Source of the DNA: Atrina japonica
Taxonomy: Eukaryota; Mollusca; Bivalvia; Pterioida; Pinnidae
NCBI GenBank assembly: GCA_030159075.1
Contig: BROG01000266.1
Span: 447,501 to 511,500 of the forward strand
Length of the DNA stretch: 64,000 bases
Reading direction: 5' to 3'
Positions 55,544 through 62,583 of this stretch are shown here, piece after piece. The notes under the pieces were generated by a model. It was not told the origin of the DNA. It saw nothing but the letters and a program-made list of their open reading frames with translations, and made no database searches. The position numbers and the translations under genes were made by a program. Every line of letters begins with the position of its first letter. Position 1 is the first letter of the stretch.

Positions 55544-56923
55544 ATGGATGACATTCCGGATAAAACAAACGATAATCAAGGACAGGATGCTACAGGACCC
55601 GACGACGACTACGAAATGCAAAATAATCCTTCGAATACAGTCGATGACCCTGGAAAAACTGCGGAGACGTCTTTCATCAATCCTTCTATAGAAAACCAGT
55701 GGGATGAGTATGATATGTCAAATCCTCTAGAAGGCCAGTCAAGTCCCACCATCGGGGGTACTGTAAAAGGTCCGTGGTCTATTATTCCTCTAGAGGACCA
55801 GTTGGATGCGCCAAGTCCCCCCATCGAGGTTCAAGAAAATCAAGGAGAACGTCTTAGAACTATTGCACGATTCGATAAATGGAGAAAGAAATTTGGAGCT
55901 GTGCCTAATGAAATAATGGAATTTTCATCCGATGAGCATAATAATTTATATGCCAAGTGGGGGGATAAACAGATTAAATTAAATTTTATCAACAATTCTG
56001 ACGAATTTGTAAAAGCTAGCACGCTGTTAGCTAGAGTAAGAGAATTAAAATTAAAAGGAGCTGTAGAGTTTGTTCGAGCTCTGGGTCTATACAATCAAGA
56101 GGCGCAAGAAGTAGAAGATAACGTCAACGTCGTACAAAGGTCATTGACCGACGAGACGGACCCAAAACAATTAGACAATAACATATTAAACCTCTCAGGA
56201 AGTATACACAGTCTCACCGTTATGGAGGGGGGACATGAATTATTACCCATGAGAGACCTGCTGGGGCTGGATACGAGTCTACAGAACATTCGCGGACTAC
56301 TGAGCGAACAAGTAAGCAAGAAACTTATGTCCGAAAAGGAGTTATCGCAATGGAAGAAAGACCTTAAAAATAACCCCGAAGATAGAGATCACATCATGAA
56401 AGAGATCACTAGGGTGGAGGATGAATTAGAAGCTGCGAATGGTCTTATTGATGATCTCAGGGGAGACCTAAAATCGCAACTTACTAGTATCAAGGAAACG
56501 ATCGCGAATACACTGACTGCGAATATCTCGTTACGAAAACGAATCGCCACTCTCTTCAGAGAACAGGGCGTCACCATCTTCAGCATCCTGACGGCGATCG
56601 GTATGACGGTGGGTTTCTTGGTTGAATTGCTCCTTCCGGGGACGACGACGGTCGCACCGTCTCCGCCACCGCCACCTCCCAACAAGGAGGGCGGAGCGGG
56701 AGAACGGATTAAGAAACAGCTGGACGCGGTCGGGAAACTGCTCGCGAGACTGGCTGTCAAGTTCGGCGAGGCGTTGCCGGGTATCTTGGGTGCCATCGTG
56801 TCCTGGATCCTATCGACGCTCGGTAAGACGGCAATGTGGTTGGGAGAACATCTGTGGGTGCTGGGCATGGTCGTCGTCGGTTGGTTGTTAACGAAACTCG
56901 ACGAAGAGAAGAAAAGAAAGTAA
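55544..56923 (+). CDS. Long helical virion-type protein with C-terminal membrane segments
   Basis: 459 residues, intact; an in-frame ATG lies further upstream at 55382, but 55544 is chosen because it follows the leader motif and avoids overlap with the capsid gene. The N-terminal ~110 residues are acidic and disordered. The middle (about 230-365) is heptad-rich coiled coil (LSEQVSKKLMSEKELSQWKK region). After a hydrophobic stretch near 350-365 and a PPPPPP linker come amphipathic or membrane helices (GAIVSWILSTLGK..LWVLGMVVVGWLLTKL) and a KKRK end. Membrane-active minor capsid proteins are known for tailless dsDNA viruses, so such a role is plausible but unproven. Its 3' end overlaps the convergent gene by 36 bp. 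Confidence 0.7.
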   Translation: MDDIPDKTNDNQGQDATGPDDDYEMQNNPSNTVDDPGKTAETSFINPSIENQWDEYDMSNPLEGQSSPTIGGTVKGPWSIIPLEDQLDAPSPPIEVQENQGERLRTIARFDKWRKKFGAVPNEIMEFSSDEHNNLYAKWGDKQIKLNFINNSDEFVKASTLLARVRELKLKGAVEFVRALGLYNQEAQEVEDNVNVVQRSLTDETDPKQLDNNILNLSGSIHSLTVMEGGHELLPMRDLLGLDTSLQNIRGLLSEQVSKKLMSEKELSQWKKDLKNNPEDRDHIMKEITRVEDELEAANGLIDDLRGDLKSQLTSIKETIANTLTANISLRKRIATLFREQGVTIFSILTAIGMTVGFLVELLLPGTTTVAPSPPPPPPNKEGGAGERIKKQLDAVGKLLARLAVKFGEALPGILGAIVSWILSTLGKTAMWLGEHLWVLGMVVVGWLLTKLDEEKKRK

Positions 56924-57934
56924 CGCTAGAGCCAAGACGGCGGTCTTCTGATCCTCGTGATCGTCTGACGGTGGTGGTTTGTCCTGTAGGGGGGGAGGTG
57001 GTGACGACGGTGTGATCTCTACGGGAGGTGGCGACGGTGGTTTGTCCCGCGCGAACGTTTTCGCGTTGAGGTCGACGTTCGTTCCAGGCGTCGTGGTGTC
57101 GGGCGCGATCAAGATCTCGTTATTGTAGTTGGCGATGTTCTTGCCGATGTTCAGCTCCATGTTGCTGGGCAGCATGTAGAGTCCCGGATGGACGACGTAG
57201 TCGAGCTTGGAATTGGCGTACTTGATGTGAGATGTCGGCGGGCAGGTCGAGCGGTCGGTTGATGGCGTCCTCGACGTTGACCAGGAACTGCTTCCCGGCG
57301 TCCAGCGACGTGGCGCCGGCGTCCACGATCGAGGCCCTCGTCTCCCCCTGTGAGCCCAGGATCGCCCAGGCGAAGACGCGAATGGACGCGTCCAGTCTGG
57401 CCAGACCCGGAAGCGTGAACCCCTCCGGTCGGTTCGCGATGAAGGTGGACCACTTCGTGTTGTATTTCCCGAAGATGGTCCCCTTGATCTTCCAGTCCGC
57501 GTCGATCGGCACCCCGAATTCGCGACAGATCCTTGGTACGCCGACGCGTCGACGTTGTTCGTGTAGTGCTCGAAGTCGGCGTCGCTGGGCAAGGGGGCGG
57601 CGATCTCCTGCAGGATCCTTCTGATCTGATAGTAGACGTGGAACCGGAAGAACGACTTGGACAGATTGTCGTTTCCCATGTCCAACGTCACGCCGCATCC
57701 CGTCGTGACGCACCACACCGCGAAATTCAACTGGTTCTGCCAGAATCCCTCGATGGGATGCTGGTACCACCGCTTCAGCATGGTGTACTACTTCGAGGTG
57801 CCGTCCTCGAAGACGTTCGGGTTGTCGTACTTGACGAAGATGTTCTCGAACGACGCGCGAAACTTTTTGGTCGCGTTGACGTAGACGTCGAACGACGACA
57901 GATCTAGATTCTCTCTGTACTCGTAGACGTTCAT
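56888..57934 (-). pseudogene. Conserved Polinton protein, broken (one stop, two frameshifts)
   Basis: The likely start is ATG at 57932-57934. The frame meets TAG at 57789-57791, resumes in frame (MLKRWYQHPIEGFWQNQLNF), then shifts near 57535 into another frame that stays open to about 57235. It then shifts back to the original frame for the end. The second shift restores the first, so the gene keeps a recognisable C-terminus: a Pro-rich stretch then an LALALLSFLLF hydrophobic end. About 348 codons if undamaged. The middle (RLDASIRVFAWAILGSQGE) looks globular. Related proteins are recalled from invertebrate Polintons; minor capsid is possible but not established. Confidence 0.6.
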
Positions 57935-57979
57935 TCTTTTAGTTAAGATTTAAAAATAGTTAATATAAAAACAACATAT

Positions 57980-57987
57980 TATATCTC
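57980..57987 (+). promoter_or_regulatory. Leader motif TATATCTCGT without its TTTAAAATG part
   Basis: The TATCTCGT motif is followed directly by GTG rather than a TTTAAAATG start. Either the next gene lost its ATG by a small deletion or it starts differently. Confidence 0.4.
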
Positions 57988-58638
57988 GTGACGGACATCG
58001 GAAAACCCGTGAAGCTCTCTCGCTACATCGACAACGCGAACGGCGAGTGGTGCGTGGGCGTCAAGTCCATCCTTTTTTACAACGGGTTGTACAACGTGCG
58101 GAAAGACGTGAAGATACATCACGCCAAAGGTAGAGAGAAAGCCAAAGAACAAGTCGTACACGCCGGGTCGTACACGTTCAACGACCTACGACGAATTCTC
58201 GCGAAATACTTCGACAAGGTGTTCCTGGACAAGACCACCATGAGGGTGAGAATCGACGGTAAGGGCAATACGGCGGTGGCGCTTCCGTTGGAACTCACCA
58301 AGATTCTCGGCTTTGATCAGAACGCGACTAGCGTCGGGACCGGCTATCCGAGCAATAGCGTCAACCTGCAACCGGTGGAACTCCTCAACGTTCATCTCGA
58401 CGAACTTGCCGAGGGTGTCAGAGACGGGAGGTCGAACGACAACGTCATGTCCCTGCCGTGCCCCAACGTGAAATTTTCCGAGTTGTACAAAAAAGACGTC
58501 GAACACCCCGTGTTCTTAACGTTGAGACGCAATCGCATCTCGGAATTAACGATACGCCTAAAAGACGAGGAGGGCAACCCCGTCGACAATCACGGTCATC
58601 CCGTTTACGTTCTCTTGGAATTTAAGAAAAATCTATAA
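57988..58638 (+). CDS. Polinton structural protein, possible penton-like/minor capsid
   Basis: 216 codons. No ATG is available at the 5' end: the frame begins GTG ACG at 57988, right after TATCTCGT, and the first internal ATG would remove over 40% of the protein. The N-terminus (NGEWCVGVKSILFYNGLYNV) and the beta-strand-rich body (TMRVRIDGKGNTAVALPLEL..ILGF) resemble, from memory, a conserved single-jelly-roll-like protein of invertebrate Polintons. It ends in EFKKNL 5 bp before the next ATG. A vertex (penton) role is a hypothesis from size, fold impression and gene neighbourhood. Confidence 0.6.
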   Translation: MTDIGKPVKLSRYIDNANGEWCVGVKSILFYNGLYNVRKDVKIHHAKGREKAKEQVVHAGSYTFNDLRRILAKYFDKVFLDKTTMRVRIDGKGNTAVALPLELTKILGFDQNATSVGTGYPSNSVNLQPVELLNVHLDELAEGVRDGRSNDNVMSLPCPNVKFSELYKKDVEHPVFLTLRRNRISELTIRLKDEEGNPVDNHGHPVYVLLEFKKNL

Positions 58639-58643
58639 TAAAA

Positions 58644-59057
58644 ATGTCTAGATCGGGATTCTATTACGAAGACTTGGAAAGGGAAGAACTGGCGGAGGAC
58701 CTGAATGAGAAACTCTTGAAAGACATCAATGATGCCAAAGAGATCACCGCGTTGACTAAAAACCGTCGCATCATGAACACGTTCCAATTCGACGTGACTA
58801 AAAACGGAAGAATCAAGCCGCCGCTGGGCACGACGATGTTGTTCGACGGTCACGTCATTCGTCTCGGACTCTTGGGGGAACTGGACGTGACGCTCGTCGT
58901 GAACGACGTGGAATACAGGACCTTTCAGACCAAGACCGGTGAGATCATCCCGTTGAATCCTCCGTTGCGGGTGACGTCGGGCGACGTTCTCAACTTTGGC
59001 GTGAACAAAGGGTCGAAATCGGGATCCGTCAACGGTGTCGTCGTTCTCGACATATAA
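58644..59057 (+). CDS. Small beta-rich Polinton protein of unknown function
   Basis: 137 residues, intact. A charged helical N-terminus (YYEDLEREELAEDLNEKLLK) is followed by a compact beta region (GTTMLFDGHVIRLGLLGELD .. VVNDVEYRTFQTKTGEIIPL .. LRVTSGDVLNF .. VNGVVVLDI), like a small beta-sandwich. It starts 5 bp after the preceding stop, so the two are probably co-expressed. Its beta sandwich after a jelly-roll-like gene suggests a virion surface role, but this is inference only. Confidence 0.6.
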   Translation: MSRSGFYYEDLEREELAEDLNEKLLKDINDAKEITALTKNRRIMNTFQFDVTKNGRIKPPLGTTMLFDGHVIRLGLLGELDVTLVVNDVEYRTFQTKTGEIIPLNPPLRVTSGDVLNFGVNKGSKSGSVNGVVVLDI

Positions 59058-59080
59058 AAAATTCCCCTTTAAAAAAAAGG

Positions 59081-59655
59081 ATGAGTAAAGAAGAAACTGC
59101 ATTGTACCCGACGTTGGAGCCCGATGCTCAACCGTATCGTCTCAAGCGCATCACCGAGATCGAGCAGTCGTTTCGACGTGAGATCTAAACGCGAAGGACG
59201 TGTACAAGAAATATAAAAGAACCGTGAACACCGCGGACGGCGTGGATGCGGCGCTGATCTCGGTAGGCGTCCTCGTCGGCGGAATCGGATTTCTCGTTCC
59301 CATCGCGGGCTTGCCTCTTCAGATCGTCGCCGTGACCATAGGGTCGGTGGGATTAGCGATGAAAGGCGTTCGACGTCTGCTGTTAAGGAAATCGGAGAAG
59401 CATCTCAAGATCATGAAACTGGCCGAAAGCAAATTAAATTCCATCGAGAAGCGCATCAGTAAAGCGCTCGAAGACGGGAAGATCACCGACGCCGAATTTG
59501 CCGATATCTGTCACGAACTGACGAACTTTCGCGAGATAGTAGAGAAACTGTATTCTAAATACAAGGACGTGACCGTAAAAAAGGAGTCGAACCAAGAGAC
59601 GGAGGACTTGCGCAAACAGCTCCAAGACCTCGTAAACAAATCCACTTCTCGTTAA
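59081..59655 (+). pseudogene. Conserved helical/TM Polinton protein, frameshifted
   Basis: Frame one starts at ATG 59081 (MSKEETALYPTLEP) and reaches TAA at 59186-59188. The rest is in another frame from about 59182 to 59655, so one base appears lost near 59182-59188. The second part has two hydrophobic helices (ALISVGVLVGGIGFLVPIAG and LQIVAVTIGSVGLAM) then a coiled coil (ESKLNSIEKRISKALEDGK). A protein with the same layout is recalled from hydrozoan and coral Polintons. Function unknown; a membrane-associated virion component is plausible. Confidence 0.65.
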
Positions 59656-59696
59656 CCGTAGAGTTTTAAATAAAAAAGATTAAACGTTTTACCGAG

Positions 59697-59831
59697 ATGA
59701 TGGTATTCGCGTTGTTATCGTTCATCGTTTTATGGATTTTGCTCGTCTTATTCGCGATATTCTATCTATTACGCTTAGAACGTTATCACCGAACGGAACG
59801 ATGGCTGAGAAAACTTTTGCAGTCTTTATAA
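59697..59831 (+). CDS. 44-residue single-TM protein
   Basis: A short frame between two supported genes. It starts MMVFALLSFIVLWILLVLFA, one strong transmembrane helix (about 3-25), followed by a basic amphipathic tail rich in Arg (RLERYHRTERWLRK). Spacing (41 bp after the previous stop, 25 bp before the next ATG) and GC-rich codon use match the neighbours. N-out/C-in topology is expected by the positive-inside rule. No family recognised. Confidence 0.55.
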   Translation: MMVFALLSFIVLWILLVLFAIFYLLRLERYHRTERWLRKLLQSL

Positions 59832-59840
59832 AAAAAATGT

Positions 59841-59856
59841 ATCTCTCTTAAAAACG
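59841..59856 (+). promoter_or_regulatory. ATCTCTCTTAAAAACG leader motif
   Basis: A variant of the TCTCGT..TTTAAAA leader immediately before the ATG at 59857. Confidence 0.5.
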
Positions 59857-60400
59857 ATGAACGTGGACGAGATATTACCGAACAATGTCACCGCCGGTAC
59901 GACGGATATATCTGCCAAAGACAGGCTGTCGACCATCGTCGGATCCGGACGCGCGCGTCATTTTCTAGGAAAAGACGTGACAACTGCCGAATTGGAAAAG
60001 ATGAACGACAAGGAGCTGGAAAACCTGAATCGTCTGTTAAACGCACGGCTCGGCATGGCGCATGAGCAAATCGATCGCCAATTCCTTCATCACTCTGTAT
60101 GCCCAGGGTCTTAAACATTTTTTCAATCTCAAAGACGAACCCCAACTGATCGAGGAGCTGAACGAAGACCCCTTCCTAGACGCGGCCATCGGCGAAGTGT
60201 GTTGTAGTCTGTATCACAACTTCGGAGCCTACTTGGCACCTCTCAGCATAGCCGCTACGACGAGTCGTCACATCACCAGATTTAAAAAATCTGACGTTAT
60301 AGAAAAAGACGATGAATCCGGAGGAACTCATAAGGGAGAAGAAAAAGAACCCGAAACGTCAGGAAGCGGGGAAGAAGGGTGCCAAGCGTCGATGGAATAG
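59857..60400 (+). pseudogene. Conserved helical Polinton protein, frameshifted
   Basis: Frame one (59857-60114) and frame two (open to 60400) are parts of one product: the first loses its helical pattern after about 60060, exactly where the second becomes coherent (SIANSFITLYAQGLKHFF). One shift near 60055-60070 is inferred. The undamaged protein would be ~180 residues: a polar N-terminus, ELEKMNDKELENLNRLLN helix, then a helical domain with LAPLSIAATTSRHITRF, and an acidic Glu/Gly tail. A related protein is recalled from Hydra Polintons. Function unknown. Its tail overlaps the next gene by 89 nt. Confidence 0.55.
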
Positions 60401-60623
60401 CAATGCTAATAGCCAGGATAGCAATGCTAATAGCCAGGATAGCAATGCTAATAGCCAGGATAGCAATGCTAATAGCCAGGATAGCTGGAAATGGCTAGCG
60501 GGCGCAGGCGGACTCGCGGCCGTCGGATTGTTGCTGATCTACATGAAAAACCCAGAGCCCGTGCCAGAACCACCTCCCAAAGTACTTCCACCTCCAAAAT
60601 CTAATCCCCATGAAATGTATTAA
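60312..60623 (+). CDS. Single-TM protein with SNANSQD repeats
   Basis: 103 residues. A basic N-terminus (EKKKNPKRQEAGKKGAKRRW), four near-perfect copies of a 7-residue SNANSQD unit encoded by a 21-bp repeat (about 60400-60483), one membrane helix (WLAGAGGLAAVGLLLIYM) and a Pro-rich tail (PEPVPEPPPKVLPPPK). It starts within the previous frame, an overlap of 89 nt, suggesting leaky or coupled expression. The order basic, TM, Pro-rich recalls small Polinton membrane proteins. The repeat number is likely polymorphic. Confidence 0.65.
   Translation: MNPEELIREKKKNPKRQEAGKKGAKRRWNSNANSQDSNANSQDSNANSQDSNANSQDSWKWLAGAGGLAAVGLLLIYMKNPEPVPEPPPKVLPPPKSNPHEMY
60400..60483 (+). repeat. 21-bp coding tandem repeat
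   Basis: Four near-identical copies of AGCAATGCTAATAGCCAGGAT, in frame, encoding SNANSQD. Confidence 0.9.
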
Positions 60624-60630
60624 ATAATTT

Positions 60631-60647
60631 TCTCTCGTATTTAAAAA
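60631..60647 (+). promoter_or_regulatory. TCTCTCGTATTTAAAAA leader motif
   Basis: It directly precedes the ATG at 60648. It is almost identical to 60820-60836, including the AATAATTT just upstream. Confidence 0.6.
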
Positions 60648-60812
60648 ATGTGTGTAGAAAACGATTCGATCAGAACCGCCGTGAATATGACGCTGTTAAT
60701 GGCATCGGGAATCATGACGCTAGGAGTGTTCATCACCACGATCACTGAATTAATTAACACGAATAGTAAGGTTATTCATCATGAGTGCGACGAGCCCGTG
60801 CAAATGCAATAA
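60648..60812 (+). CDS. 54-residue single-TM protein
   Basis: MCVENDSIRTAVNMTLLMAS opens a protein with one hydrophobic helix (about 13-35, GIMTLGVFITTITELI) and an acidic, Cys/His-containing end. It is framed by two copies of the TCTCYCGTATTTAAAAAATG leader, which strongly supports it as a real short gene. Spacing is 24 bp on each side. Function unknown. Confidence 0.65.
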   Translation: MCVENDSIRTAVNMTLLMASGIMTLGVFITTITELINTNSKVIHHECDEPVQMQ

Positions 60813-60819
60813 ATAATTT

Positions 60820-60836
60820 TCTCCCGTATTTAAAAA
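60820..60836 (+). promoter_or_regulatory. TCTCCCGTATTTAAAAA leader motif
   Basis: It directly precedes the ATG at 60837. It matches the motif at 60631-60647 except one base. Confidence 0.6.
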
Positions 60837-61061
60837 ATGAGTGAAAAAGATTTAGTCAACACCGCGTATCACGCAGCCGTCAGTACGGGAATTGCCATCG
60901 GATACGCGCAACTTTCCAAGAAAATCTTAAAGATGCCGACGCCCAAGATGGATCTAGACCCGAAGGACTTCGGGATGATCCTCCTGGAGTTTGCGCTCGC
61001 CGAGTACACCAAAGACATGTTGGTCAAGAAGGGTATCATCCCCGCCGATATCATGAAATAA
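60837..61061 (+). CDS. Conserved 74-residue Polinton protein
   Basis: MSEKDLVNTAYHAAVSTGIA begins a protein with a first helix (GIAIGYAQLSKKILKM) and a second hydrophobic helix (FGMILLEFALAEYTKDMLVK), ending IIPADIMK. The start block and length recall a small conserved protein of hydrozoan Polintons. The two helices could form a membrane hairpin. It starts from the leader motif and ends 22 bp before the next ATG. Confidence 0.7.
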   Translation: MSEKDLVNTAYHAAVSTGIAIGYAQLSKKILKMPTPKMDLDPKDFGMILLEFALAEYTKDMLVKKGIIPADIMK

Positions 61062-61070
61062 ACTAAAACT

Positions 61071-61083
61071 CTCTCTATTAAAA
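61071..61083 (+). promoter_or_regulatory. CTCTCTATTAAAA leader motif
   Basis: A pyrimidine-rich variant of the element leader before the ATG at 61084. Confidence 0.45.
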
Positions 61084-61482
61084 ATGGCAACAATCGCGAT
61101 GATGGTAGGCGGTGCATTAGTCAATGCTCTAGCCTTCTCGGGATCGCAATTTCTATTCTCAAATCACGAAGAACAAAAGAGACACGACGAGGCGATGGAA
61201 AAACTGACCAAGGCCAGAGACCAATGGAATCACGAACGCACGAAGCGATTAGATTATATCAACGAGAGATTAAAGAAGAAAGGACACGCGCTGTACACCT
61301 ACAAAGAAGTGGACGCCGCCATGCGACTCTACTCGCGGTTGACGAACAAAGAGGCGATGGGTCCCGAACCCAAGTTGAGCGATTTCTATCAACCCTCGGA
61401 AGAACAAAAAGACATGGAAATCCTCTTCGTGGTGATCGGGACGGGACTCGTCTTCTACGGCGTTAAAAAATACGTCGCGTAA
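61084..61482 (+). CDS. Conserved Polinton membrane/coiled-coil protein
   Basis: 132 residues, intact. An N-terminal hydrophobic segment (ATIAMMVGGALVNALAFSGS), a charged coiled-coil stretch (EEQKRHDEAMEKLTKARDQW), a LSDFYQPSEEQKD block and a C-terminal membrane helix (EILFVVIGTGLVFYGVKKYV). The start block and the LSDFY..SE.QKD block are recalled from many cnidarian and crustacean Polintons, so this is a core accessory gene of the lineage. Function unknown; two hydrophobic ends around a coiled coil suggest a membrane-linked virion component. Confidence 0.75.
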   Translation: MATIAMMVGGALVNALAFSGSQFLFSNHEEQKRHDEAMEKLTKARDQWNHERTKRLDYINERLKKKGHALYTYKEVDAAMRLYSRLTNKEAMGPEPKLSDFYQPSEEQKDMEILFVVIGTGLVFYGVKKYVA

Positions 61483-61492
61483 AACTAAAAAC

Positions 61493-62460
61493 ATGGAAGA
61501 GATCTATTACAGCCCCAGAGGGTATTGGAAGGGGAAGACCGCCATCAAGAAATTGGCCAAGGCGGCTAACGTCAGCGAGAAGGAAGCCTTCGATTTTTTG
61601 AAAAAACAAGACGTGTGGCAAATCTATCTCCCCGCTCCCAAGAAGATCGTGAGACCCCGATTCGAACGCGTGGCAGAAAACGACATTCACCAGGCCGATC
61701 TATTGTATCTGCCGCACGATAAGGTGATTATAGAGGAGGATACAAAGACGTATAAATACGCGTTGACGGTGGTCGACGTGGGCACGCGGTACAAGGAGGC
61801 GGAAGCGCTGACCAAGAGAAGTAGCGAGGCCGTGGCGGACGCGTTCGAAAAGATCTACGAACGGAGTCGCCTGACGTATCCCAAGTTGCTGCAGGTCGAT
61901 CCCGGTAAAGAATTCATGGGAAAGGTCCTCAAACTCATGAAACGTCACGACACGAAGATAAGGACGGGACGGGTCGACGTTCATCGCGATCAGGCCATCG
62001 TCGAGCGATTCAACAAGACGTTGGGAGAACGGCTCTTCACCTATCAGTACCACCAAGAGATGAAGACCGATAAGATGGGAAAGGGGGAAGACCACGAAGA
62101 AGGGTGAACACGGAATGGGTGGAAACGATTGTCGGACGTCGTGAAGGCAATCAACGACGAGACGCAACCTCCCGAGGCCATCGTGCCTCGCACTCCCCCG
62201 TCGAATCGCCGATAGGTCCGTTTAACAAGGTCCGATTTCTCTATCTGCCCGCCGAGGCGAATAAAGACGACACCACCCGAAATTATCTTCCTCCGAAGCG
62301 CAGGGCGACCGATCCCATCTGGAGCGTGGACAAACACGAGATCGATCGTCAGTTTAATATACAGGGCATCGACGTCTATTACCTGAAAGACACTCCCGGC
62401 AGAAATCCTGCCACGCCTCAGAGAGGTTTCGTGCGAGAAGAGTTGTTAATCGTCGAGTAA
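61493..62460 (+). pseudogene. Polinton rve-family integrase, frameshifted
   Basis: It starts MEEIYYSPRGYWKGKTAIKK with an N-terminal helix-turn-helix-like segment. The rve core follows: first Asp in HQADLLYLP, second in QVDPGKEF, Glu in AIVERFNKTLG, all in the first frame (61493-62107). The end of the core and the C-terminal region lie in other frames: shifts are inferred near 62070-62100, 62125 and 62210. After these, 62215-62460 encodes the chromo/SH3-like tail ending RGFVREELLIVE, typical of Polinton integrases. The enzyme joins element ends to host DNA; the DDE residues survive but the protein is broken as read. Ends one base before a hairpin. Confidence 0.85.
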
Positions 62461-62461
62461 A

Positions 62462-62490
62462 AATTTATTATCCGTATGGGATAATAAATT
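62462..62490. terminator. Perfect stem-loop between integrase and PolB
   Basis: AATTTATTATCC (62462-62473), loop GTATG, exact complement (62479-62490): 12 pairs. It sits between the converging integrase (+) and PolB (-) genes, like the hairpin at 53528-53556. Confidence 0.7.
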
Positions 62491-62583
62491 GTTTTAGGTG
62501 AAGGCATAAGTGTGAATACGATCCTCCCGAATGTACACTTTAGTGTCCAGAGGATCTAACGTCGTGTTTTCCTGTCGGATCCC

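Noticed and set aside
61463..62167. Adenain-type protease in the integrase region, minus strand
   Set aside because: Frames there are antisense to the integrase; no His-Asp-Cys arrangement was found. The protease may lie outside the window.
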